Assembly (NCBI RefSeq): GCF_014653695.1
Contig: NZ_BNAR01000017.1
Coordinates: 103,447-167,446 of the forward strand
Reading direction: 5' to 3'
DNA length: 64,000 nucleotides
From: Lentzea cavernae
GTDB taxonomy: Bacteria > Actinomycetota > Actinomycetes > Mycobacteriales > Pseudonocardiaceae
The translations under genes and the position numbers were made by a program. A model generated the notes under the pieces. That model searched no databases. It saw only the letters and a program-made list of their open reading frames with translations, and was not told the DNA's origin. Below are positions 1 through 8,323 of the stretch, one piece after another (the stretch's first letter is position 1; each line of letters begins with the position of its first letter).

Positions 1-684
1 CAACCGTTGCGCCGCAACGATCTCTTTCAGCTTTTCCGGCAACGCGTCGCGCTGGCGTGGTGCGCGCGGCGCGTTCTCGACCAGCGCGCAGAACTCGAGG
101 GCGTGCGCTTCCAACGCCTCGGGCGTCACCAGGTGCTCGCCCAGCTCACCGGCCAGCGACAGCAGGTACCCGGTGACCGTCGCCGGCACCTTGTCGGTGT
201 CGAGGTCCTTCGCCCACGTCGACACCACCCGGTGCGCGAGCTGCCACGACGCCGTCTGCGTCAGCAGCCGCACGCCGGGCTCGACCGGCAGCCGGAGCCC
301 GTGCTCGGTCACCAGGCGGCCCGCGTAGGCGTGGTAGGTCAGCACCACGGGCTCGCCGGTCAGCACGGCCATCTTGCGTTCGCCGCTGGGGTCGAGGTCG
401 TCGAGCAGGGACGATCCCGCCAGCCTGCGCAGCCGGGCGCGCACGCGGTCCGCGAGCTGGCGCGCGGCCTTGCGCGTGAACGTCAGGCCGAGCACGCGGT
501 CGGGCAGCACGAACCCGTTCGCGACCAGCCAGACGACGCGCGCGGCCATGGTCTCGGTCTTGCCCGCGCCGGCGCCGGCCACGACGAGCGCGGGCCGCGC
601 GGGTGCGGCGATGACCTCGGCCTGCTCGGGGGTCGGCTTGTTCAGCCCGAGCGCCTCAGCGATCTCAAACGGGCTGACGGTCAC
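1..684 (-). CDS. adnB: AdnB helicase-nuclease subunit, N-terminal part
   Basis: This is the first 228 codons of a UvrD-type SF1A helicase that runs off the left edge. The GTG start at 684 has AGGAAG about seven bases upstream. A Walker A segment, AGAGAGKTE, sits at residues 36-44 and is followed by LTFTRKAA, a typical UvrD motif Ia. The gene lies 97 bases downstream of adnA on the same strand, as expected for the AdnAB complex, the actinobacterial RecBCD/AddAB counterpart that resects double-strand breaks. The C-terminal nuclease domain lies outside the window, so its integrity cannot be judged. The AdnB assignment rests on the motifs plus the pairing with adnA. Confidence 0.85.
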   Translation of the reverse strand, partial: MTVSPFEIAEALGLNKPTPEQAEVIAAPARPALVVAGAGAGKTETMAARVVWLVANGFVLPDRVLGLTFTRKAARQLADRVRARLRRLAGSSLLDDLDPSGERKMAVLTGEPVVLTYHAYAGRLVTEHGLRLPVEPGVRLLTQTASWQLAHRVVSTWAKDLDTDKVPATVTGYLLSLAGELGEHLVTPEALEAHALEFCALVENAPRAPRQRDALPEKLKEIVAAQRL

Positions 685-781
685 CGGTACATCTTCCTAC
701 CCGGGCCGGACGCGCCCGCACCACCCGGGACGGTGTGTTCGCCGACAGTTCGGAAGCAAGAAACGCGCAGGTCAACGACTC

Positions 782-3700
782 TTACTCACTCACCTGGCGC
801 CCGGAGGGGTGCACGGGGCACGTCGTGCGCGCCGGGCAGCGGTCGCAGTCCGCGTTCTCCCGCGCCGTGTAGCCGGGACCGAGCACGGACTCCGCGGCGC
901 CCTGCACGACCTCCAGCCAGGCCCGCACGCCCTGTTCGTCCAGGGGTGCCTGGGTGCGTTCGACGGCTCCTGTCTTCTTGTCCTCCTTCGCCACGTAGAG
1001 CAGGCGGGCACCGCCCGGCTCCGATCCCAGTCCGATGTGGGTGAAGCCGCCCAGGGACGACGCGAGCTGGTAGACGGCCAGCTGCGGGTGCTCCTGGGAG
1101 GCCTCGCGCGACACCGGGTTCTTGCCCGTCTTGAGGTCGATCACGACGGGGCGGCCGTCCTCGTCGCGTTCGAGCCGGTCGACGCGGCCCCTGACCTGCA
1201 GCCACGGCCCTCCGTCGCGCTTGGGGACCTCGACGACCATCTCCTCCTCGACCGCGACCTGCGTGAGCTGGCTGCGGCTCATGGCCAGCCACGCGAGGAA
1301 CGTGTCGAGCATCTTCTCCACGCGCAGGCGTTCACGGCGGGAGAACCACGGTGCTCCGGCGTCCACCGCGGCCCACGCCTCGTCGAGCTTCGCCCTCAGC
1401 TGGGCCGAGTCGGCCCCGGAGGACGCCGCCTGGGCCAGCGCGTGGACGAGCGTGCCCGTCACCGAGGCGAGCTCCGCCGGGTCCTGCCCGCCGTGCCGTT
1501 CGACGACCCACCGCAACGGGCACTTCGTGATCACCTCGATGGTCGACGGTGTCACGCTGACCTTCTGGTCCTCCGTCCACAGCGGAGCGTCGACGGACAC
1601 CTCCGCCAGGCCGTACCAGGACTCCGGGTGCGCGCCGGGGACCCCGGCGTCGGCCAGCCGGGCCAGTTGCTCGGCGGCGCGCGCACGCCGGGACGGGTCC
1701 TCGGAGTCCGAGCACACCACCCGGCGCAGCTCGCCGACGAGCTCGCCGAGCACCAGACCGCGTTGCGGCCGGTGCAGCTTCCGTTCGTCCTCGGCGGACG
1801 ACTCGATCTCGTCGAGGAACCGCGACGGCTGCTCGTCCTCGCCGCGCACGGCGCTGATCAGCAGCTTCGACCGCGCCCGTGACGCCGCGACGAGCAGCAG
1901 CCGGCGTTCCTCGGCCAGGATCGGCGCCACCGCCGACACCGAGGGCTCCAGCCCTGCCAGCACGTCCACCATGCGTTCGACGCCCAGGACGGTGCCGCGC
2001 AGCCTCAGGTCGGGCCAGCTGCCCTCCTGGACGCCCGGCACGGCGACGACGTCCCACTCGCGCCCAGCCGCCGAGTGCGCCGTCAGCACGGACACCGCCT
2101 CGCCGGTCGGCGCGGACGCGGCGAGCGTGTCGCCCACGATCCGTTGCGACTCCAGGTAGTCCGCGAACCCGGCGACGCCCGAGCCCGGCAGCCGGTCGAC
2201 GTACTTCGCGGCCGCCTCGAACAACGCGACGATCGCGTCGAGGTCGCGGTCGGCCTGCATGCCCGGCATGCCGCGCCGGGACGACTGCGCCACCCAGCGG
2301 TCCTGCAGCCCTGTCGCCGTCCACAGGTCCCACAGCACGACCTCGACGGACTTGCCCGCCTCGATGGCCTTGCGCGCCAACGACAGCAGGTGCCCGATCC
2401 GCCGCGCGGGCAGCGACTCCGCGTCCTCCAGCGCCGCCAGCCTGTCCGCGGTTTCCACGACCTCGACCAGCAGCTCGCCGCTGGGCCGGTCACCGCCCGC
2501 CGCCATCTCGAGCCGCCGCAGGCCGCGCCGCAACCGCCGCAGCGCCAACGGATCCGCGCCACCGTACGAAGAGGACAGCAGCATCGCCGCCGTGTCCTCG
2601 TCCAACGACCCCGGCACGGCGGCCGCGCGGACCAGGGCGAGCAACGGGCGCACGGCGGGCTGCTGCGCCAACGGGAACTCGTCGGACGCGACGGAGACCG
2701 GGATGCCCGCGGCGAGCAGAGCCCGTTGCAGCACCGGCAGCGACAACGTCGCCGAGCGCACCACCACGGCCATCCGCGACCACGGCACCTCGTCGGCCAG
2801 GTGCGAGCGCCGCAGCTGATCGGCCACCCACGACGCCTCCTGCGCGGACGACGCGAGCAACCGCACCTGCACGGACCCCTCGCCCTCGACCGGATCCACC
2901 ACGCGGGCGGGCGACGCCCCGGGCAGGCGGGCCGCGAGCCGGGCCACCGCGTCCCGGATCTCCGGCATCATCCGGTGCGACTGCCGCAGCACGACCGTCT
3001 GCCCGTCGGCGTCCCGCAGGATCTCCGGATCGGCGCCGCGGAACGTGAAGATCGCCTGGTCCGGATCACCGGCCAGCACGAACCGCGCGGCACCGGACCC
3101 GAGCGTGCGGATCAGCGAGTACTGCATCGGATCGAGGTGCTGCGCGTCGTCGACCAGCAGGTACCGGACGCGCCTGCGTTCGCCGTAGAGCAGGTCTTCG
3201 TCGTTCACGAACGCCGCGTAGGCCGACGACACCAGCTCCGCCGCGTCGTAGGCGGGGGCGTACGCCGTCGCGGAGTCCATGCCGGACAACAGGTTCACCG
3301 CCTCGTACTGCGCGCCGAACAGCCCGGCCGCCACCCACTCGTCGCGCCCGTTCTGCTCGCCGAGCTCGATCAGGTCCTCCGGCCCGAGCCCGCGCTCCGC
3401 CGCCCGCAGCAGCAGGTCGCGCAGCTCGTGGGCGAACCCCGGCAGCTCCAGGGCGGGCCGCAGCCGCTCCGGCCACTTCAACGCGCCCAGCTCCACGTCG
3501 CCGGCGAGCAGCTCGCGCACCATCGCGTCCTGGTCCGGCCCGGACAGCAGCCGCGGCGGCGGCTCGCCGAGCAGCACCGCCTGGTTGCGCAGCACCGCGA
3601 ACGCGTACGAGTGCACCGTCCGCACCAGCGGCTCGCGGATCGCCGACAGCCGCCCTGTCAGCAGCTGCGTGATCTGCGCGCGCAACGCCACCGACGCGCG

Positions 3701-3919
3701 CCTGTTCGCCGTCAGCACGAGCACGTTCTCCGGATCGGCCCCGCGCTCCAGCACGACGTGCGCGGCCAGTTCGGCGAGCAGTGTCGTCTTGCCGGTGCCG
3801 GGGCCGCCGAGCACGCGGACGAAGCCCTCGTGCTCGAAGACCCGCTGGGCAGCGGCGTCCCACCGGGGACGCGGGCGCGTCTCCGGCTTCCGGCGGACCA
3901 GCTGGGGTGGAAGTGCCAC
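782..3919 (-). CDS. adnA: AdnA helicase-nuclease subunit
   Basis: Full-length AdnA of about 1,045 residues, partner of AdnB in the ATP-driven end-resecting motor-nuclease. From the GTG start the Walker A motif GGPGTGKTT is at residues 38-46 and the Walker B region reads YLLVDDAQHLD. The C-terminal third holds a RecB-type nuclease core with VIDLKTGKN (the D-x-K pair), and an iron-sulfur latch made of an upstream TKCPLRW cysteine and the terminal CDRCPARTTC cluster, as in AddB/AdnA-type nucleases. An in-frame TTG 39 bases upstream (3958) is an alternative start, but neither start has a convincing ribosome binding site. It is divergent from the chitinase gene. Confidence 0.88.
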   Translation of the reverse strand: MALPPQLVRRKPETRPRPRWDAAAQRVFEHEGFVRVLGGPGTGKTTLLAELAAHVVLERGADPENVLVLTANRRASVALRAQITQLLTGRLSAIREPLVRTVHSYAFAVLRNQAVLLGEPPPRLLSGPDQDAMVRELLAGDVELGALKWPERLRPALELPGFAHELRDLLLRAAERGLGPEDLIELGEQNGRDEWVAAGLFGAQYEAVNLLSGMDSATAYAPAYDAAELVSSAYAAFVNDEDLLYGERRRVRYLLVDDAQHLDPMQYSLIRTLGSGAARFVLAGDPDQAIFTFRGADPEILRDADGQTVVLRQSHRMMPEIRDAVARLAARLPGASPARVVDPVEGEGSVQVRLLASSAQEASWVADQLRRSHLADEVPWSRMAVVVRSATLSLPVLQRALLAAGIPVSVASDEFPLAQQPAVRPLLALVRAAAVPGSLDEDTAAMLLSSSYGGADPLALRRLRRGLRRLEMAAGGDRPSGELLVEVVETADRLAALEDAESLPARRIGHLLSLARKAIEAGKSVEVVLWDLWTATGLQDRWVAQSSRRGMPGMQADRDLDAIVALFEAAAKYVDRLPGSGVAGFADYLESQRIVGDTLAASAPTGEAVSVLTAHSAAGREWDVVAVPGVQEGSWPDLRLRGTVLGVERMVDVLAGLEPSVSAVAPILAEERRLLLVAASRARSKLLISAVRGEDEQPSRFLDEIESSAEDERKLHRPQRGLVLGELVGELRRVVCSDSEDPSRRARAAEQLARLADAGVPGAHPESWYGLAEVSVDAPLWTEDQKVSVTPSTIEVITKCPLRWVVERHGGQDPAELASVTGTLVHALAQAASSGADSAQLRAKLDEAWAAVDAGAPWFSRRERLRVEKMLDTFLAWLAMSRSQLTQVAVEEEMVVEVPKRDGGPWLQVRGRVDRLERDEDGRPVVIDLKTGKNPVSREASQEHPQLAVYQLASSLGGFTHIGLGSEPGGARLLYVAKEDKKTGAVERTQAPLDEQGVRAWLEVVQGAAESVLGPGYTARENADCDRCPARTTCPVHPSGRQVSE

Positions 3920-4029
3920 GGAACGATTGCACCACGCGGCACCGACAAGATCGTCCAAGCCCCCGTCAGCGCTGTTCAGAGGCGTGAACGCGGCGGCACC
4001 GCCAGAAGACGCCGATTTCGTCTACCTTC

Positions 4030-4059
4030 TTGACAGAAGGAGGTGGTCCAGTCCATTTT
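4030..4059 (+). promoter_or_regulatory. Chitinase promoter with DasR-like operator
   Basis: A perfect TTGACA (-35 type) at 4030-4035 is followed at 4044-4055 by TGGTCCAGTCCA. That 12-mer matches 10 of 12 positions of the core of the DasR site of Streptomyces (TGGTCTAGACCA) and resembles the 12-bp repeats of Streptomyces chi promoters. It lies where the -10 would fall, a position suited to repression that is relieved by GlcNAc metabolites. The site is read from sequence; the regulator is inferred from the downstream chitinase. Confidence 0.5.
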
Positions 4060-4126
4060 TGAAGACGTTGTGAGCCCCGTCACTGCCAGCTCCGCCGCCC
4101 TGGACAGAGCAGTCCTGGAGGACAAG

Positions 4127-5074
4127 ATGAAGCGGTTCCTCGTCGGAGCGGTCGCCGCCACCTGCGCGGCGATCATGCTGCCCACGACCGCACAGGCGGC
4201 CGTCAACCCCGTGCTCGCGGCGCCCTACCTCTACCAGTGGGGCGGTCAGCCCAACCCCGCCACGGTCATGCAGCAGACGGGCATCAAGTCGTTCACCCTC
4301 GCGTTCGTCCTGAGCGACGGCACCTGCAACCCGAAGTGGGACGGCACCCGCTCGCTGACCGGGTCCGACAAGACGCTGATCAACTCGATCCGCGCGGCCG
4401 GCGGTGACGCCGTGCCGTCGATCGGCGGCTGGTCCGGCAACAAGCTCGGCCAGTTCTGCAGCTCATCCGCCGCGCTCGCCGGCGCCTACCAGAAGGTGAT
4501 CGACGCCTACGCGCTCAAGGCCATCGACATCGACATCGAGGCCGCCGAGTTCGAGAACAACACCACGCAGGACCGCGTGCTCGGCGCGCTGAAGATCATC
4601 AAGCAGAACAACCCCGGCGTGAGGACGGTCATCACCATGCCGACCGACCGCACCGGCCCGAACTCGTGGGGCAAGCGCCTGGTCACGCGGGCCAAGGAGC
4701 TGAACGCGCCGATCGACACGTGGGCCGTCATGCCGTTCGACTGGGGCAGCAGCGGTGACATGGCCGCGCTCACCAAGAGCGCGGTCGACGGGCTGAAGAA
4801 CCACGTGAAGTCGACGTTCGGCCTCTCCGACGACGCGGCGTACCGGCGCAGCGGCCTGTCGTCCATGAACGGCAAGACCGACACCGGCGAGACCGTGAGC
4901 CCGCAGAACTTCCGCGACATCGTGACCTGGGCGAACTCCAAGCACCTGGCGCGCGTCTCGTTCTGGGCCGTGAACCGGGACCGCGGCAACTGCGGCGCGA
5001 TGAGCTCCTCGTGCAGCGGCATCAACCAGCAGACCTACGAGTTCACCAAGGCGCTGGCGAAGTTCACCGGCTAG
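4127..5074 (+). CDS. Secreted GH18 chitinase-like glycosidase
   Basis: A 315-residue protein beginning MKRFLVGAVA with a classic Sec signal peptide ending near TAQA. I chose the ATG at 4127 because GGAG lies just upstream and the signal peptide starts there; an upstream in-frame GTG at 4043 would bury the signal. The GH18 catalytic strand reads KAIDIDIEAAEF, so the DxDxE part with the catalytic Glu is present, while the first Asp of the usual DxxDxDxE is a Lys. The protein looks like a single catalytic domain without a chitin-binding module. Related Streptomyces and bacillary proteins hydrolyse chitin or chito-oligosaccharides outside the cell. Confidence 0.85.
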   Translation: MKRFLVGAVAATCAAIMLPTTAQAAVNPVLAAPYLYQWGGQPNPATVMQQTGIKSFTLAFVLSDGTCNPKWDGTRSLTGSDKTLINSIRAAGGDAVPSIGGWSGNKLGQFCSSSAALAGAYQKVIDAYALKAIDIDIEAAEFENNTTQDRVLGALKIIKQNNPGVRTVITMPTDRTGPNSWGKRLVTRAKELNAPIDTWAVMPFDWGSSGDMAALTKSAVDGLKNHVKSTFGLSDDAAYRRSGLSSMNGKTDTGETVSPQNFRDIVTWANSKHLARVSFWAVNRDRGNCGAMSSSCSGINQQTYEFTKALAKFTG

Positions 5075-5081
5075 CAGACCC

Positions 5082-5125
5082 CTCCGGTGGCCGGACGTGA
5101 CCCCGACCCCGTCCGGTCACCGGAG
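5082..5125. terminator. Bidirectional hairpin between convergent genes
   Basis: Arms 5082-5097 and 5110-5125 are complementary at 15 of 16 positions with a 12-base loop. It follows the chitinase stop by seven bases and overlaps the end of the convergent GGDEF/EAL gene, so it probably ends transcription from both sides. There is no T-run, which is common for actinomycete terminators. Confidence 0.55.
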
Positions 5126-7237
5126 CTCCAAGCCCTCCACGAACTCCGCCGGTGTGCGCGCCACGCCGAAGTGGTCGCCGGTCGCGAAGTCCGCACCGGC
5201 GTCGAGCCACCACCGGGCCTGCTCGGCGCTGTCGATGCCCTCGACGGCGACCCGCACGCCCCGCTCCCGCAGCAACGGCAACAGCGCTGCCACATAAGGA
5301 GAGCGTGACGCCACCAGGTCGCGGGACACCCGCACCGCCCGCACCGGCACGTCGGACGCGAGCAGGCCGAAGTCGAGCGGTCCCATCCCGAAGTCGTCGA
5401 TCGCCGTCAGGACGCCCATGCGGGTCAGCACCGCCAGGTTGTCCACGGCGTCGGGCAGCACCAGCACACCACCGGGCACGCTGATCATCAGCTGTTCGGG
5501 CGGCACGCCGATCTCGTCGAGCACCACGACCACCCGCGACACCAGGTCCGCGTCGGACGCCTGGTGCGCGGTGAGCCGCACCGCCAGCGGCAGGTCGAAC
5601 TGCCCGCTCTGGCGCCACCACGTCGACTGGCCGCCGGCGACCTTCAGCAACCACCCGCCGAGCGGCAGGATGAGCCCGGTCTGCTCGGCGAGCCCCGCGC
5701 ACCGGTCGTGGTCCAGCGCGCCGGAATCCGGCCTGTCCCAGTACAACTCGGCCTCGGCACCGGTGACCTCGCCGGTCGAGAGCCTGACGACCGGCCGGTA
5801 CCGCACGGTGATCTCGCCGTCCTCCCACGCGGCCGGCATCCCCACGGCCAGCGCGTCGTCACGGCGTTCCTCGGCGTCCTGACCGGCGTGGAACAGCTCC
5901 CACTGCCCGCGCCTGCCCTTCTTGGCGCGCCGCAACGACCGCTCCGCCGAGCGCAGCATGTCGAGAGGTTCGACATCGCTGCCGGGCCGGTGCACGACGC
6001 CCGCGCTCATCGACGCCGAAAGCCCGTGGCCGTCCACGAACGTGGGTTCGGACATCAGGTCCTCGTTGATGCTCTTCATGATCGTGTCGATGCCGGGCGT
6101 GGTCGCCGTGTTCTCCACGAGGACGCCGAACTCGTCGCCGCCGAAGCGGGCGATCATGACCTTCTCCCCCGCCAGCAACGCCTTCAGCCGCCCGGCCACG
6201 TGCTGCAGGTACCGCTCGACGATCCGGCCGCCGAAGCTGTCGCGCAGCATGCCGAACGCGTCGAGGTCGAGGTGGAAGACGGTGATGCCGTGCTCGGGAT
6301 CGGCCTTGCGCAGCGCGATCTCCAGCTGGGTCGTGAAGAACTGGCGGTTCGGCAGCCCGGTCAGCGGGTCGTGCAGGGCCTGGCGCTGGAGCTCGCTCTG
6401 CAGCAACGCCAGTTCGGTGCCGTCCTCGACCACCACGACGAAGTGCATCGGCTTGTCGTCGGCGCCGCGCAGCAGCGACACCGTCAAGGTGACCCGCGCG
6501 GACTCGCCGTCGTCGCGCAGCAACCGTTGCGATTGCTGGACACGGGCGGTGGCGCCCGCGGCGAGGTCGGTCAGCGCCTCCCGCAGCACCTCGGTGAACG
6601 CCGGTTCGATCAGGTCGAGCAGCGGCGTGCCGGTGAGCTCCTCCGCGGTGCGCCCGAGGATCTGGCCGATGGCCTCGTTCACCTGGAGCAGCCGGCCGTC
6701 GAGGTCGACGATCAGCACGCCGTTGGTGGACGACGTGACGACCTCGTTGAAACGGGCCTCGCTCTCCTTGAGGTTCCAGTTCGCGTCGCGCACGGCCTTG
6801 AGCAACGACCGCTGCATGCTCTCCTGCTGCGCGAGCACGGACTCGGCGTTGGCCGCGGTGAAGCCGGCGCCGAGGGCGCCCAGGGCGAGCGCGATCCGTT
6901 CGGCGTAGTGCTGCACCGGCTGGAACTCCGGCAGCGCGAGGAGGCCCTTGCCGAGCACCTCGGCGGTGCACCGCAGCCCGAACCGGCCGAGGTGACCCAG
7001 CGTCGCGAGATCGGCGCCTGCCGCCTCGATCGGGGCGGTGCTGAACGGTTCCGCGTGCAGCATCGAGCACAACGCGTCGAGCCGGAGGCTCAGCTCGTCG
7101 TCCAGATCATCTCGCCCCATCGGAATCGCGACTGCTCCGAGCAGGCGATACGACCATTTCCGGGCGAGTGTCTTCCGCTCCCGCGCATTGTCCTGGGGCG
7201 AGGGCGTCTCATCAGGTATTCGACTCGGGTTGGACAT
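5117..7237 (-). CDS. PAS-GGDEF-EAL protein (cassette copy A)
   Basis: A 706-residue cytoplasmic signalling protein. It has a helical N-terminal domain (about 1-150), a PAS domain (about 160-270, including STNGVLIVDLDGRLLQVNEA), a GGDEF domain with intact FGGDEF, and a C-terminal EAL-type domain. The EAL domain is degenerate: EAE replaces EAL, the lysine motif reads AVRVS, and VEGIDSAEQ replaces the VET-type glutamate motif, although DDFGMG is kept. No RxxD inhibitory site is visible before GGDEF. It may therefore make c-di-GMP and only bind it, or be purely a sensor. The start at MSNPSR aligns with copy B; an ATG at 7255 is also possible. Confidence 0.85.
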   Translation of the reverse strand: MSNPSRIPDETPSPQDNARERKTLARKWSYRLLGAVAIPMGRDDLDDELSLRLDALCSMLHAEPFSTAPIEAAGADLATLGHLGRFGLRCTAEVLGKGLLALPEFQPVQHYAERIALALGALGAGFTAANAESVLAQQESMQRSLLKAVRDANWNLKESEARFNEVVTSSTNGVLIVDLDGRLLQVNEAIGQILGRTAEELTGTPLLDLIEPAFTEVLREALTDLAAGATARVQQSQRLLRDDGESARVTLTVSLLRGADDKPMHFVVVVEDGTELALLQSELQRQALHDPLTGLPNRQFFTTQLEIALRKADPEHGITVFHLDLDAFGMLRDSFGGRIVERYLQHVAGRLKALLAGEKVMIARFGGDEFGVLVENTATTPGIDTIMKSINEDLMSEPTFVDGHGLSASMSAGVVHRPGSDVEPLDMLRSAERSLRRAKKGRRGQWELFHAGQDAEERRDDALAVGMPAAWEDGEITVRYRPVVRLSTGEVTGAEAELYWDRPDSGALDHDRCAGLAEQTGLILPLGGWLLKVAGGQSTWWRQSGQFDLPLAVRLTAHQASDADLVSRVVVVLDEIGVPPEQLMISVPGGVLVLPDAVDNLAVLTRMGVLTAIDDFGMGPLDFGLLASDVPVRAVRVSRDLVASRSPYVAALLPLLRERGVRVAVEGIDSAEQARWWLDAGADFATGDHFGVARTPAEFVEGLELR

Positions 7238-7342
7238 GTCTGGGCGGCCTCGCATTGGCTCCTGAGGTCCGGCAGTTTACCCACGCACAGTCGATTCCAC
7301 GTCAACCGGCAGCGTGAATCACGCTCACCCTATCGGTATCAC

Positions 7343-8158
7343 TTATGGCTTACGACCCACCCCGGCGAACGCGATCCGGTTCACCGCCGGGTCGTCCGAG
7401 ATGTCTCCCGGACCGGTCGGACGCCATTCGGCGAACTTGACGAGTCCGGGTTCGACCAGTTCGAAATCACCGAAGAACGACTCGAGTTCGGCGCGGTCGC
7501 GATAGGTGACGTCGCCGCCGCCCGCCTTGCTCATCCTGTCGGTCACGGACCGGGCGTCGTCGTTGACGTGGTCGCCCGCCATGTGCGAGATCGCGAGGAA
7601 GCTCCCGCTCGGCAGGGCCTCGCGGTAGCGCTTGAGCAGGCCCTGCGGGTCCGCCTCGTCCGGCACCCAGTGGACCATGAACAGCATCAGCAGCCCGATC
7701 GGCTGGTCGAAGTCGAGCAGCCGCTTCACCTCGCCGCTGGAGAGGATGCTCTCCGGATCGCGCATGTCGGCCTGCAGCACGCCGACGCGGTCGTTGCCCG
7801 CGACGATCAGCTCACCGTGCGCGACGGCCACGGGATCGCGGTCGACGTACACGACGCGGCAGTCCGGGGCCTCGTCCTGCGCGACCTCGTGCACGTTCGC
7901 CACGGTGGGGATGCCCGAGCCGATGTCGAGGAACTGGCGCACGCCCTGATCGGTCATGTAGCGCACCGCGCGACGCAGGAAGGCCCGGTTGAGCCTGGCC
8001 GCGTTGCGCGAGTTCGGCATCATCTCCTCGGCCTTCTCGCCCATGAGGCGGTCGACCGCGAAGTTGTGCGCGCCCCCGAGGAGGTAGTCGTAGACTCGCG
8101 CCGCGCTCGGGACTGAGACATCGACGCTCTGCGGAACCCAGTTCTGCACGTCGGACAC
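7343..8158 (-). CDS. PF04672-type SAM-dependent methyltransferase (copy A)
   Basis: A 271-residue member of the actinobacterial PF04672 (DUF574, Methyltransf_19) family. The family hallmarks are present: QNWVPQSVD at the N-terminus, ARVYDYLLGGAHNFAVDR, and the SAM-binding strand-loop FLDIGSGIPTVANVHEVAQ followed by VVYVDRDPVAVAHG. The physiological substrate of this large family is not generally known. It precedes the GGDEF/EAL gene on the same strand with about 105 bases between them and is divergent from the P450. Its promoter probably uses TAAGCT (8196-8191) as -10. Confidence 0.85.
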   Translation of the reverse strand: MSDVQNWVPQSVDVSVPSAARVYDYLLGGAHNFAVDRLMGEKAEEMMPNSRNAARLNRAFLRRAVRYMTDQGVRQFLDIGSGIPTVANVHEVAQDEAPDCRVVYVDRDPVAVAHGELIVAGNDRVGVLQADMRDPESILSSGEVKRLLDFDQPIGLLMLFMVHWVPDEADPQGLLKRYREALPSGSFLAISHMAGDHVNDDARSVTDRMSKAGGGDVTYRDRAELESFFGDFELVEPGLVKFAEWRPTGPGDISDDPAVNRIAFAGVGRKP

Positions 8159-8182
8159 GACGACTCACCCCTTCAGGTTGCG

Positions 8183-8290
8183 GACGCACTAGCTTAGTCA
8201 TGCACAAAGCGCACACGGTTACGCCGCAAGTGTGAACGCAAGCCACCCGATCGGGCACTGTCACAGTACCCCGAACGACTCATAGGGTGG
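8183..8290. promoter_or_regulatory. Divergent promoter region, copy A
   Basis: Three blocks are shared with copy B at nearly identical spacing. GACGCAC-x-AGCTTAGTCA (8183-8200) contains the minus-strand -10 TAAGCT. CCACCCGATCGGGCACTGTC (8243-8262) contains the palindrome CCCGATCGGG. TAGGGTGG (8283-8290) starts with a TAnnnT-type -10 for the P450. Conservation between otherwise diverged intergenic regions implies promoters and a shared regulator site. Confidence 0.6.
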
Positions 8291-8323
8291 CTCGCGTCTC
8301 TTTCCAGCTCACGAGGAGCGATG

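Noticed and set aside
7..1044. Long plus-strand frames across the adnAB region
   Set aside because: They are antisense to clear helicase motifs, are Arg/Pro/Ala-rich and show no domain; typical high-GC shadow frames.
4043..4126. Upstream GTG start for the chitinase
   Set aside because: It would place the DasR-like site inside the gene and add 28 residues before a clean signal peptide; the ATG at 4127 has a better ribosome binding site.
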